From NCBI RefSeq assembly GCF_016612535.1, contig NZ_JAENXS010000002.1, positions 496,001-560,000 on the forward strand: 64,000 nt of DNA, given 5' to 3'. This DNA is from Bradyrhizobium diazoefficiens. GTDB taxonomy: Bacteria; Pseudomonadota; Alphaproteobacteria; Rhizobiales; Xanthobacteraceae. A program made the translations under genes and the position numbers. The first letter of the stretch is position 1. Each line of letters opens with the position of its first letter. Below the pieces are notes generated by a model. The model was not told the DNA's origin. It was given only the letters and a program-made list of their open reading frames with translations, and made no database searches. Of the stretch, positions 1 to 7,294 are shown one piece after another.

Positions 1-274
1 TTCGCTCCGGGTTACCACCGGCAATGCGCCGATTGACCACGTGAGTTTTGCTTCGCATCCGAAAGCCGAAATCTCGGCTTAACGGCTCCGAAATTTACTT
101 TCGTTGTCTCAGCGACACCCGAGCGACACCAAGCTGAGCTTGGGCGCAGCCGTCTGAGCCATATTCAAATCTGCCTGATTGACAGGCTTGAGCTAGTCCC
201 AATTGCCCATAATTACAACCCTTTGCATCGCCCTCCGGCATGCTATGGATGAATCGCCGGGTCGTGAGTGAGCT
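1..274. other. Left edge: possible gene end and nasT upstream region
   Basis: A frame entering from the left edge stays open from base 2 to a TAA at 80-82 (26 codons) and could be the 3' end of an upstream gene; it is too short to identify. The rest up to the nasT ATG at 275 contains no convincing gene. No clear sigma54 or sigma70 promoter stands out, and the Shine-Dalgarno region before nasT is weak. Confidence 0.25.
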
Positions 275-865
275 ATGAGCGCCGAACAGTCGCCCAAAAT
301 CGTGATTGTCGACGAGAGCCCGATCCGGGCCGCGATCCTCCAGGAGGGACTGCGGGAGGCCGGGTTCACGCAGGTCGTCCATATCAGCGAGATGCAGAGC
401 CTGTTGGCCCGCATTTATGCGGTCGATCCCGACATTATCCTGATCGATCTCGAAAACCCCAGCCGCGACGTGCTCGAGGCGATGTTCCAGGTCAGCCGCG
501 CCGTGAAGCGGCCGATCGCGATGTTCGTGGACCAGAGCGATTCCGCCTCGATCCAGGCCTCGGTCGAGGCCGGGGTCTCCGCTTACATCGTCGACGGTCT
601 GAAGAAGGAGCGCATCAAGCCGATCCTCGATCTCTGCGTGTCCCGCTTCAATGCCTTCGCCAAACTCCAGGAGGAGCTGGAGCGCACCAAGTCGCAGCTC
701 GAAGACCGCAAGATCATCGAAAAGGCCAAGGGCATCCTGATGCGGGTCAAGGGCCTCAACGAGGACGAGGCCTATGTGTTGCTGCGCTCCACAGCCATGC
801 GCGAGAAGAAGAAAATCGGCGAGATCGCCCAGTCGATCATCACCGCGTCGGAGATGCTGAAATGA
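275..865 (+). CDS. nasT: NasT-type ANTAR response regulator
   Basis: The 196-residue protein has an N-terminal receiver-like domain (about 8-125) with the expected D-E-S start of the acidic pocket. A coiled linker (about 130-155) leads to a C-terminal ANTAR RNA-binding helix bundle containing KIIEKAKGILM and, near the end, KKIGEIAQSII. NasT proteins bind hairpins in leader RNAs of nitrate or nitrite genes and prevent premature termination; without nitrate they are sequestered by NasS. The stop overlaps the nasS start as ATGA (862-865), the usual translational coupling of this pair. The likely target here is the long nirA leader about 7 kb downstream, now separated by an inserted island. Family assignment is firm; the target is inferred. 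Confidence 0.9.
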   Translation: MSAEQSPKIVIVDESPIRAAILQEGLREAGFTQVVHISEMQSLLARIYAVDPDIILIDLENPSRDVLEAMFQVSRAVKRPIAMFVDQSDSASIQASVEAGVSAYIVDGLKKERIKPILDLCVSRFNAFAKLQEELERTKSQLEDRKIIEKAKGILMRVKGLNEDEAYVLLRSTAMREKKKIGEIAQSIITASEMLK

Positions 866-2025
866 CCGCTCCGCTTCGCATCGGGTTCATTCCGCTGGTC
901 GATGCCGCCGCCCTGATCGTCGCCGTCGACAAGGGCTTTGCCGCCGCCGAAGGCCTCGACATCGAGCTGGTGCGCGAGGTGTCCTGGTCCAACGTCCGCG
1001 ACAAGCTCAATATCGGCCTGTTCGACGCCGCGCATCTGCTCGCGCCTGTCGCCATCGCATCCTCGCTCGGGCTCGGCCACGTCAAGGTGCCGATCGTTGC
1101 CCCCTTCAATCTCGGCATCAACGGCAATGCGATCACTGTGTCGCCGGCGCTCCTGGCCGCGCTGACGGAGGCGATCGACGGCGACCGTTTCGATCCGATG
1201 GCGACGGCGAAAGCCCTCGCGCGGGTGGTCGCCAAGCGCCGCAAGGCTGGCGCCGAGCCCCTGACGTTCGGCATGACCTTCCCGTTCTCGACTCACAATT
1301 ACCAGCTGCGATTCTGGATGGCGGCCGCCGGGGTCGATCCGGACGAGGACGTGCGCCTTGTCGTGCTGCCGCCGCCCTACATGGTCGATAGCCTCAAGAG
1401 CGGCCATGTCGATGCGTTCTGCGTCGGCGCACCCTGGAATTCGATCGCGGTCGATCTCGGCGTCGGCCACATCCTGCATTTCGTTTCCGACATTCTCGTG
1501 CACGCGGCGGAGAAGGTTTTGGCGGTGCGACAGACCTGGGCGGACAAAAATCCGGACGTGGTCGCGGCGCTGGTGCGTGCGGCCGAGAAGGCCGCCGTGT
1601 TCATCGAGCACCCCGAAAACCGGACCGAGGCGGCGCGCATCCTGGCGCAGCCGGAGCGGATCGGCGTCGATGCCGAAGTTGTCCAGCGCACGCTCGATGG
1701 GCGTCTGAAGATCTCGCCCGACGGCACGTTCCGCGAAAGCGGTCGTTACCTCCTGGTCGGGCGTGAAGGGGCAGGGCGCCCCGATCCGGTCCAGGCCGCC
1801 TGGCTCTATGCACAGATGGTGCGCTGGGGGCAGGCGCCGCTGACGCCGGATGGTGTCAAGACGGCCATGGCCGTGTTCAGGCCAGAGCTCTGTGACGCCG
1901 CCCTGGGGCGCCCGCAGCCCACTGAGGCGCCTGCCCCGTTTGGCGCATTCGCCGGCCCGGCCTTCGATCCCGACGATATCAGCGGGCACCTTGAGGCCTT
2001 CGCGGTCGGTCGCTGGAAGACCTGA
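862..2025 (+). CDS. nasS: NasS-type nitrate/nitrite sensor, NrtA/CmpA-like
   Basis: This 387-residue protein resembles the nitrate- and bicarbonate-binding NrtA/CmpA periplasmic proteins, but it has no signal peptide or lipobox: it starts MTAPLRIGFIPLVDAAALIV. That is the hallmark of cytoplasmic NasS sensors. The conserved segment around FPFSTHNYQLRFWMAAAG (about 140-157) belongs to the ligand-binding fold. NasS binds nitrate or nitrite and then releases NasT, allowing antitermination. The start is the ATG inside the nasT stop (ATGA). An in-frame extension upstream to 268 is the shadow of nasT. No nrtABC transporter genes follow; instead the coding strand gives way to a foreign-looking island. 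Confidence 0.88.
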   Translation: MTAPLRIGFIPLVDAAALIVAVDKGFAAAEGLDIELVREVSWSNVRDKLNIGLFDAAHLLAPVAIASSLGLGHVKVPIVAPFNLGINGNAITVSPALLAALTEAIDGDRFDPMATAKALARVVAKRRKAGAEPLTFGMTFPFSTHNYQLRFWMAAAGVDPDEDVRLVVLPPPYMVDSLKSGHVDAFCVGAPWNSIAVDLGVGHILHFVSDILVHAAEKVLAVRQTWADKNPDVVAALVRAAEKAAVFIEHPENRTEAARILAQPERIGVDAEVVQRTLDGRLKISPDGTFRESGRYLLVGREGAGRPDPVQAAWLYAQMVRWGQAPLTPDGVKTAMAVFRPELCDAALGRPQPTEAPAPFGAFAGPAFDPDDISGHLEAFAVGRWKT

Positions 2026-2287
2026 GTCGGGTCACCGACCCTCTGCGAGCAGCCTTCGATATGTCGAGCCCCTTCCATCGACTGAGGTAACGCCAGCTTG
2101 GCTATTCTGATATAAGTGTTTGATATTGCTTTAGTTTACTGCGTACCCTCCCGCAAGGGCAGCTACTTTATTACTGCTTCTGTTTGAGTGGTCGAACTCC
2201 ACCGGGCAGGCCTCAAATCGTCTAACTACCAGCAGTCGTTCCCTTGTTGTAGTACAGCTTTTGCGCGGGCAAAAACGGGGGTACGCG

Positions 2288-3436
2288 GTGAAGGACGACT
2301 TTGCTCCTCTCAGCATCATGGATTACGCGGAACAAGCCCTGACGACGGACCAGCGGAGCGACGCTGGGTCGCTGACATTCCCGCTGCTCGGGCTCTTCGG
2401 CGAAACTGGTAGCCTTCTCAGCGAAGTGAAAAAGAAGCATCGCGACCGAGCCTCCTACATCGGTTATGCGGCCGCTGTGGTCGATGAGCTTGGAGACGTC
2501 CTTTGGTATTTGACGGCGGTCGCGGCCCGGGGTGGGCTCACTCTCCAGGAAATCATCTCGAAAAGCTTCGGCCAGGAGGTTGCGTCGTTTGCGGCATTAC
2601 AGCCTCCGATTATGCCCCAGACCGGTTCACCCAGCTCAACGTTCGAGCAGACTTTGCTTCAACTGGCAGGCGAGGTTGGATTGCTGATCATTGACCAAGA
2701 GGCTGGTCGGCTGAAAGATAACCAGTCCGCGCTGGCCGGCCGCCTTATTCCGATCACTCGCACCTTGATCAAGGCGGCGACCGAGGCAGGCGTTACACTG
2801 GAAGCTGCAGCTATCAAAAACCTGTCAAAAATCTTCGACCGATGGCCCAAGGAACGCGTCTATCCCACAGCTCTCGATGCCGAGGCAGTGGAGGAAGAAC
2901 AGCTACCCCGCACACTGTCGGTCGAAGTATTTGAGCGAGAAGTCGGAGGCAAGACGTACGTCTTTCAACGGTGCAATGGCATCAACATCGGCGATCGCTT
3001 AACCGATAACGCAATGACTCCGGATGACTACCGCTTCCATGACGTGTTCCACTACGGCTATGTCGCGGTCCTGAGCTGGTCACCGGTGATTCGAGGGCTC
3101 TTCCGGCTCAAAAGAAAAAGCGATCCCAAAATTGATGATGCTCAAGACAGCGCGCGGGCTATGCTTATCGAGGAAGGAGTGACAACCTGGATATTTGGGC
3201 AAGCAGTAAACCTCAATCTTTTCGAAGGCATGGCTGCCGGTGACTTACCATTCGACCTATTGAAGCACGTCCGTCAATTTGTTTCCGGCTATGAAGTCGA
3301 GAGCAGGCCATTGTGGGTCTGGGAAGAAGCCATCCTAACGGGGTATGCTGCTTTCCGATTCTTGAGAGAACACCGTCGTGGCCTCGTCAAGATCGACATG
3401 AACCGCCACACGCTTACGGTAGAGAAATTGCCTTGA
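2288..3436 (+). CDS. MazG-like NTP pyrophosphohydrolase, duplicated, with extra C-terminal domain
   Basis: The 382-residue product begins with an all-alpha NTP pyrophosphatase domain (about 10-95). Its metal-binding helices are visible as GETGSLLSE (38-46) and DELGDVLWYL (66-75), giving E39, E67 and D70; the residue usually acidic at position 42 is Ser. A second, degenerate copy follows (about 118-185, LAGEVGLLI) without the matching second acidic helix. Residues 205-382 form a further domain with DYRFHDVFHYGYVAVLSW and an IEEGVTTWIF helix that I do not recognise. Such enzymes hydrolyse non-canonical or surplus NTPs. GTG 2288 is preferred because GGGGG lies 7 bases upstream; TTG 2261 is an alternative. 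It overlaps the next gene by 4 bases. Confidence 0.72.
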   Translation: MKDDFAPLSIMDYAEQALTTDQRSDAGSLTFPLLGLFGETGSLLSEVKKKHRDRASYIGYAAAVVDELGDVLWYLTAVAARGGLTLQEIISKSFGQEVASFAALQPPIMPQTGSPSSTFEQTLLQLAGEVGLLIIDQEAGRLKDNQSALAGRLIPITRTLIKAATEAGVTLEAAAIKNLSKIFDRWPKERVYPTALDAEAVEEEQLPRTLSVEVFEREVGGKTYVFQRCNGINIGDRLTDNAMTPDDYRFHDVFHYGYVAVLSWSPVIRGLFRLKRKSDPKIDDAQDSARAMLIEEGVTTWIFGQAVNLNLFEGMAAGDLPFDLLKHVRQFVSGYEVESRPLWVWEEAILTGYAAFRFLREHRRGLVKIDMNRHTLTVEKLP

Positions 3437-4140
3437 ACACACCCAAGCTATTCGCTGAAACCTTGGCTGATGTGCGTCTTCCTTCAGTGTTCAACCCTTA
3501 CGTCGAATGCTGTGAGCTTCATGATCGACGTGACGGGCCGAAGGTTCGAAAGAGGAATCTGATACGCTTCCTTGAAGCGGCTATAGACGTTCGTGTTGAT
3601 ACTCTCTGGATTGCCCGCGACCTGGGATACCGTGGCGGTCGTCGAACAGGCATCCCTCTCACTGACGAAGTGCATCTTGGCCGAGCTGCCGCGATGCTTG
3701 GTGGAATATCGCTGGATCGGGCAACGTCAGGACCTCCCGTCGCGGAACGTACTGCGGCGATCATCTGGACCGTCCTAACGCGAATTAATCAGCCGGCGAT
3801 GTTGTGGAACGTATTCCCCTTCCATCCGTACGAAGGGGCGAACCCGCTCTCCAATCGCTGCCACACTCGCCAAGAACGAGAGACGACTTGGCCGCTCCTG
3901 CTTACGCTCATTTCTATGCTCAAGCCGCGGCGTCTCGTCGCAATTGGACGCGATGCAAGCATTGCGCTGAACAGCCTAAACATACCGATCGAAACAGTCC
4001 GCCATCCGAGTTATGGAGGGCAAGCTGAATTCATCGCCGGCATCAACGCCATTTATGGGTTATCAGCTATCGTCGAGCCGACAGTGCTGGAGTTGCCGTT
4101 CGAAGGTGACTGTGTAGCTCCCAAGGCTAAACATTCCTGA
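3433..4140 (+). CDS. Uracil-DNA glycosylase superfamily protein
   Basis: A 235-residue protein with the three landmarks of the UDG fold: a GYRGGRRTGIP loop (65-75) in the water-activating position, WNVFPFHP (125-132), and RHPSYGGQ (190-197) matching the DNA-intercalation loop. UDGs remove uracil or related damaged bases; distant members also act in modified-base pathways. TTG at 3433 is the likely start because it overlaps the stop of the MazG-like gene (TTGA), implying translational coupling; an upstream ATG at 3400 would give a deeper overlap. The last 88 bases run antisense into the end of the thymidylate-synthase-like gene. The pairing of a nucleotide pyrophosphatase with a base excision enzyme suggests nucleotide or base surveillance (inference). 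Confidence 0.72.
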   Translation: MNTPKLFAETLADVRLPSVFNPYVECCELHDRRDGPKVRKRNLIRFLEAAIDVRVDTLWIARDLGYRGGRRTGIPLTDEVHLGRAAAMLGGISLDRATSGPPVAERTAAIIWTVLTRINQPAMLWNVFPFHPYEGANPLSNRCHTRQERETTWPLLLTLISMLKPRRLVAIGRDASIALNSLNIPIETVRHPSYGGQAEFIAGINAIYGLSAIVEPTVLELPFEGDCVAPKAKHS

Positions 4141-4883
4141 TCGAAGCGTGTCAGTAACCCGTTGATGGCTCGGCGCTTGCATTTGCAGGGCTGATCGATC
4201 TCAGCGTGCGTAGAGACGACAGTTAGATTTCCTACGGAGACTCGGCCTTCCTTCGCCACGAACTCCATCAAACGACCGAGGCCAATCAGGTTGCCAAGCA
4301 ATTTCTCGATATAGAAATGATTGCGATACACTGCCGTCAGCGCCAGTGTTTTTGTTGCCCCTGGCAACAGCTTGAAGCTCATATAGCTGAGGCATTGTCC
4401 GCCGTAGGGAGAATCATCAACGTCACGCGCAGGGTCAAAGACGGTTAGTTCGAATTTGTTGAGCGCCCGCACGTTGTCGTCGCGGATGCGTTCCACTATC
4501 TCCCAGAGCTGATTAATGGGCTCGTCAGGTGGATTCGGAACTCGAGTCATCCTCTCGAAATAATATCCTGACCATCGGTTGTTTCTCTGTACCTTTGGCA
4601 GCACTCTTTGGTGAAATACTTCGAAAAATGCTGGTGCGCCGTACCGGCGGTAAAGTCCGGCGGGCATAATAGTGTTCGCAACAGTCTCAACTGACTTGTC
4701 AAAACCATTCAAGAAATCGTCAACCGCGGCGATCCGGGGATCTTGTCGCGTGGTACTCGCGAGCGGATCGGCGATGTCAATTATGACGTTATGTGCTGAG
4801 TGCCCGGATCGAGCGTCGACCTGACGAACCGCCTCGCGCCAGGCGCTTGCGCAATCATGCTGTTGGGGAATTGGCAGGTACAT
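4053..4883 (-). CDS. Thymidylate-synthase-like protein
   Basis: The 276-residue product shows the order of thymidylate synthase/dCMP hydroxymethylase motifs. RWSGYYFERM (103-112) matches the WxGxYGxRL segment, INQLWEIVERI (123-133) matches the QL-x2-VI helix, and FELTVFDPARD precedes GGQCLSYMSFKL, where C164 sits at the catalytic cysteine position. YRNH (R187) and LGNLIGLGRLMEFVA (N198) match the RS and FNIAxYA motifs; STHAEID matches GDAH. The ATG at 4883 overlaps the end of the protease gene by 29 bases, so it is last in the operon. It is a divergent member: substrate and methyl donor cannot be told. It may make or sense a modified pyrimidine. The C-terminal tail (about 250-276) looks disordered and overlaps the convergent UDG gene. 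Confidence 0.68.
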   Translation of the reverse strand: MYLPIPQQHDCASAWREAVRQVDARSGHSAHNVIIDIADPLASTTRQDPRIAAVDDFLNGFDKSVETVANTIMPAGLYRRYGAPAFFEVFHQRVLPKVQRNNRWSGYYFERMTRVPNPPDEPINQLWEIVERIRDDNVRALNKFELTVFDPARDVDDSPYGGQCLSYMSFKLLPGATKTLALTAVYRNHFYIEKLLGNLIGLGRLMEFVAKEGRVSVGNLTVVSTHAEIDQPCKCKRRAINGLLTRFDQECLALGATQSPSNGNSSTVGSTIADNP

Positions 4884-5541
4884 TCAAATTCTCCGTCAAC
4901 GTCGCAACGGCAAACAACCGTGGCTTTAAGAAGCCTTCCGTCAACCAGGCGTAGCCATCCTGACCCCAGCCAGCGCCCCAACTGTTTCGAACCAAAATAG
5001 CGCGATGCCCGTCGACGATACCGTGGCCGACTCCGATCACCGCGTGACGACGTTCTGGCTCGGGGGCCTCTGCTGGCTCAGGATGAACGATGCCCTCCGA
5101 GGACGGTCGAAAGAAAGAGCGAGATAACATAGTGAGAAGGATAACCGGATGGTCGTTTGTGATCTCGTCGACGATAGCGTCGAAGGTAAGGTCGGGGGAT
5201 GTCGCATTTCGTCGGTACAACGCACCCACCTCCGTAGGCGGCATCCATGATCTCGGGTCAGCTGGCGTTGCGCTCAAGTATGGCCACCCACTTTCTTCGG
5301 GTTGGCCGTCAAGGCGGATCGCTTCCAGCATTTTAGAGAGAATGGCACCAACACTCGGTAAGCGGCTTGCACGGCGCTGAGCATGGAAGAAAATGTACTC
5401 GCAAGACAACGGAGCCCATCCCGACCTCATTGCAGCGTGCGCATCGCTCGCCGCAAACGCGAGGCAGGTTGGGCGCGCCAACTGGTTTCGCGCGGGACCA
5501 AACATCAAGCGCAGGTCTTTAGCCGGCACAATCTTGCTCAT
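4855..5541 (-). CDS. Papain-like (C1 family) cysteine protease
   Basis: The 228-residue protein carries the complete papain signature. Q20 sits six residues before C26 in NQLARPTCLAFAAS (oxyanion hole and nucleophile), followed by LSCEYIFFHA (the LS-x-Q-x-L/Y region). H166 lies in RHAVIGVGHG and N186 in RNSWGAGWGQDGYAWL. There is no signal peptide or propeptide, so it is predicted to act in the cytoplasm without the usual zymogen control. Its ATG overlaps the stop of the upstream ImmA-chagasin gene by 4 bases (5538-5541). That adjacency matters because chagasin-type domains inhibit exactly this protease family. The likely role is an effector kept in check by its neighbour; a processing enzyme for another operon product is the alternative. 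Confidence 0.82.
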   Translation of the reverse strand: MSKIVPAKDLRLMFGPARNQLARPTCLAFAASDAHAAMRSGWAPLSCEYIFFHAQRRASRLPSVGAILSKMLEAIRLDGQPEESGWPYLSATPADPRSWMPPTEVGALYRRNATSPDLTFDAIVDEITNDHPVILLTMLSRSFFRPSSEGIVHPEPAEAPEPERRHAVIGVGHGIVDGHRAILVRNSWGAGWGQDGYAWLTEGFLKPRLFAVATLTENLNVPANSPTA

Positions 5542-6548
5542 GCCGCCTCAAGTAGAACTCTTCTTTCGGCTCGCGACAGCCCTTCCTGTTCCGGGCCAGT
5601 AAAGTCGAAGTCTACATTCAGTGTTGCTAGTGGTTGATCAGTTTCCCAAGGTCGGCGTTCCTCTAGCGACATCCTACCGCGACGGCTGTCGGTTGGAGCT
5701 GCGGTCACCCGCCTAATGACGTGACCGCCAACGCCATCATCGTTATGGGACTCAAGCGCGTCGCGAACTACTGCGAAACCGCTCACCTTCAACTGATCGA
5801 TGTCCCAAAGGTAACCACCCCCGCTGTGCTCCTCGAGCCGAAGAACAAACAGATCATTTCGGCTTCCATCGATCCGAGTGCCGGCGTCGCGTTCAGTCAA
5901 CAGCCAAACATCGCCCCGATAGTCCTGGGGTTTGTAGCCCTCCAACAGGCCGACCTTCAGTTCGCGCGGCTGCGTTTGAAGTAGTTCTTGGACCTGGTTA
6001 GGCTTGATCAGTTGGTTTTGGGCCAAAGTCCAGCACGTAGCTTCGTAGCTGGCTCCCATCCGAAGCGACAGTTGATAAATCGTGCTGGGACGACGAAACG
6101 CCTCGACCGTCCATCCCTGGCGCTGTGAATGCCAAGCGATCAGCCATCGAGGTAGCATGAAGGCGACAGCAAACGCATTCGCCTCGACCTCCTGAAAGTT
6201 TTCGTCTCTGCCACCCTTTAACGGCATGCGTCTGAGCATGCTTTCGTCGTCGAGACTTGGGTTATGGCCCAACGCGAAATGCCCTAGCTCATGAGCGGCC
6301 GTAAAGCGTTGGATGCTCATCGGGCGTTCTGTCGTCACAAGGACGCCTGGGGCTGGCTGGCTGAGATAAGCTCCGAGAAGCCCCTCGAGAGGGCGTATCA
6401 GCAAGGGGAGGTCCAGGGCGTGAATGGCAGCAAAGACGTCAATGTTCCCGCCGAACTGGGTGGTTTTCTCCTGGATTCCCAGCTGGCGGTGCACCCTAGC
6501 GGCAGCCATAGTCCCAGCCCGGACGGCTCCTGCGTAGCTGGTTGCCAT
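5538..6548 (-). CDS. ImmA/IrrE metallopeptidase fused to a chagasin-type (I42) protease inhibitor domain
   Basis: The N-terminal 200 residues of this 336-residue protein are an ImmA/IrrE zinc peptidase. AAHELGHFALGH puts HExxH at 86-90, and QEVEANAFAVAFMLP supplies the third-ligand Glu region (E120). Helices 145-190 resemble the usual ImmA C-terminal part. Residues about 212-316 match the three loops of chagasin: SGGGYLW (242-248) for NPTTGFxW, DDGVGGH (270-276) for G-x-GG, and ERRPWE (297-302) for the RPW loop, followed by a closing beta strand. ImmA/IrrE enzymes cleave XRE repressors (ImmR, DdrO); chagasins block papain-like proteases. Both partner types flank this gene: XRE upstream, papain-like downstream. 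The start is 3 bases after the XRE stop. Confidence 0.82.
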   Translation of the reverse strand: MATSYAGAVRAGTMAAARVHRQLGIQEKTTQFGGNIDVFAAIHALDLPLLIRPLEGLLGAYLSQPAPGVLVTTERPMSIQRFTAAHELGHFALGHNPSLDDESMLRRMPLKGGRDENFQEVEANAFAVAFMLPRWLIAWHSQRQGWTVEAFRRPSTIYQLSLRMGASYEATCWTLAQNQLIKPNQVQELLQTQPRELKVGLLEGYKPQDYRGDVWLLTERDAGTRIDGSRNDLFVLRLEEHSGGGYLWDIDQLKVSGFAVVRDALESHNDDGVGGHVIRRVTAAPTDSRRGRMSLEERRPWETDQPLATLNVDFDFTGPEQEGLSRAERRVLLEAA

Positions 6549-6551
6549 GCC

Positions 6552-6926
6552 TTACTGCCTCCCTGCGAGAGACCGAGCCCTCAGATACTCAGCGAACCGG
6601 CTCAATTCGTCGCGGTCCTGTTGTGACAGATTGGCCGCGCGCCGCGCCAAATGTGCAACGTCAACTGGAAGGCCGGCGGCAGCGTCTTCCTCGCCGGTGA
6701 AATATCCCATCGGTTGCCGATACAGCCTTGCGAGACGAGCGAGCTCGATAGCTTCGACACGACGCTGGCCGTTCTCAATGTCCGTCAATGCGGTCCGGGG
6801 TATCTTCAAGTAGGCGGCAACCTCCTCTTGCTTCAGCCCCAAATATTTCCGAGCTTCTCTCAGTTTATCGCCGAGGCGCCGACGCTCCTGCTCGTCGGTC
6901 TCATCCTGCGGATCTGGCTTCTTCAT
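6552..6926 (-). CDS. XRE-family HTH repressor of the island operon
   Basis: A 124-residue protein with a Cro/cI-type HTH at about 20-75 (LGDKLREARKYLGLKQEEVA ... TALTDIENGQRRV) and a helical C-terminal part (about 90-120) suited to dimerisation or cleavage control. The ATG at 6926 is chosen because it overlaps the stop of the preceding acyl-carrier-like gene as ATGA; a longer start at 6953 is possible. Genes of this type placed directly before an ImmA/IrrE gene usually encode the repressor that the peptidase inactivates. A probable operator is the perfect palindrome at 7300-7318 within the operon promoter. DNA-binding function is clear from the fold; the operator assignment is inferred. Confidence 0.8.
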   Translation of the reverse strand: MKKPDPQDETDEQERRRLGDKLREARKYLGLKQEEVAAYLKIPRTALTDIENGQRRVEAIELARLARLYRQPMGYFTGEEDAAAGLPVDVAHLARRAANLSQQDRDELSRFAEYLRARSLAGRQ

Positions 6927-7270
6927 TGTTGGCTTCCATTTTTCTTTTTCCATTGCGCTTCGATGCGGGGCAGTAAATGTCCGAGCGCACTTTCGATTGA
7001 GCCATATCCACCGGTTCGCACTAAATGGTCCGGAAGCTCGAACCCCACGATAGGCTCGACGGCGGAGAGGATTGAAACGGCGACGAGGGAATCGATGGAG
7101 ACCTGAGCCTTCACAAGATCGACGGGCGACGATGGCAAAGTTAGGCCTTTGAGGTTGGCTTCAATTTTCACGGCTTCAGCCAGTTCGTCGTGGAGGCACG
7201 CCGCGACCGCAGTCGCAGGAAAAGCGACGCCGAGAGGCGTAGCGAGGAGGACCGTCATACCTACACTCAT
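6923..7270 (-). CDS. Acyl-carrier-protein-like small protein
   Basis: The product (115 residues from 7270) ends with a segment that follows the ACP pattern. An IDSL motif stands where the 4'-phosphopantetheine serine is attached, then comes the recognition helix VAVSILSAVEPIVGFELPD, then a GSIESALGHLL helix. A basic tail (WKKKNG) closes it. The ATG at 7318 lies inside the promoter palindrome, upstream of the predicted transcript start, so it is rejected; 7270 and 7258 are the realistic starts and neither has a strong Shine-Dalgarno sequence. No acyltransferase, ketosynthase or phosphopantetheinyl transferase is nearby. It is the first gene of the operon. It may carry an acyl group, or may be an ACP-fold interaction module only. 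Confidence 0.55.
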   Translation of the reverse strand: MSVGMTVLLATPLGVAFPATAVAACLHDELAEAVKIEANLKGLTLPSSPVDLVKAQVSIDSLVAVSILSAVEPIVGFELPDHLVRTGGYGSIESALGHLLPRIEAQWKKKNGSQQ

Positions 7271-7294
7271 GTGTTTTTTCGTGACGACGGAACT

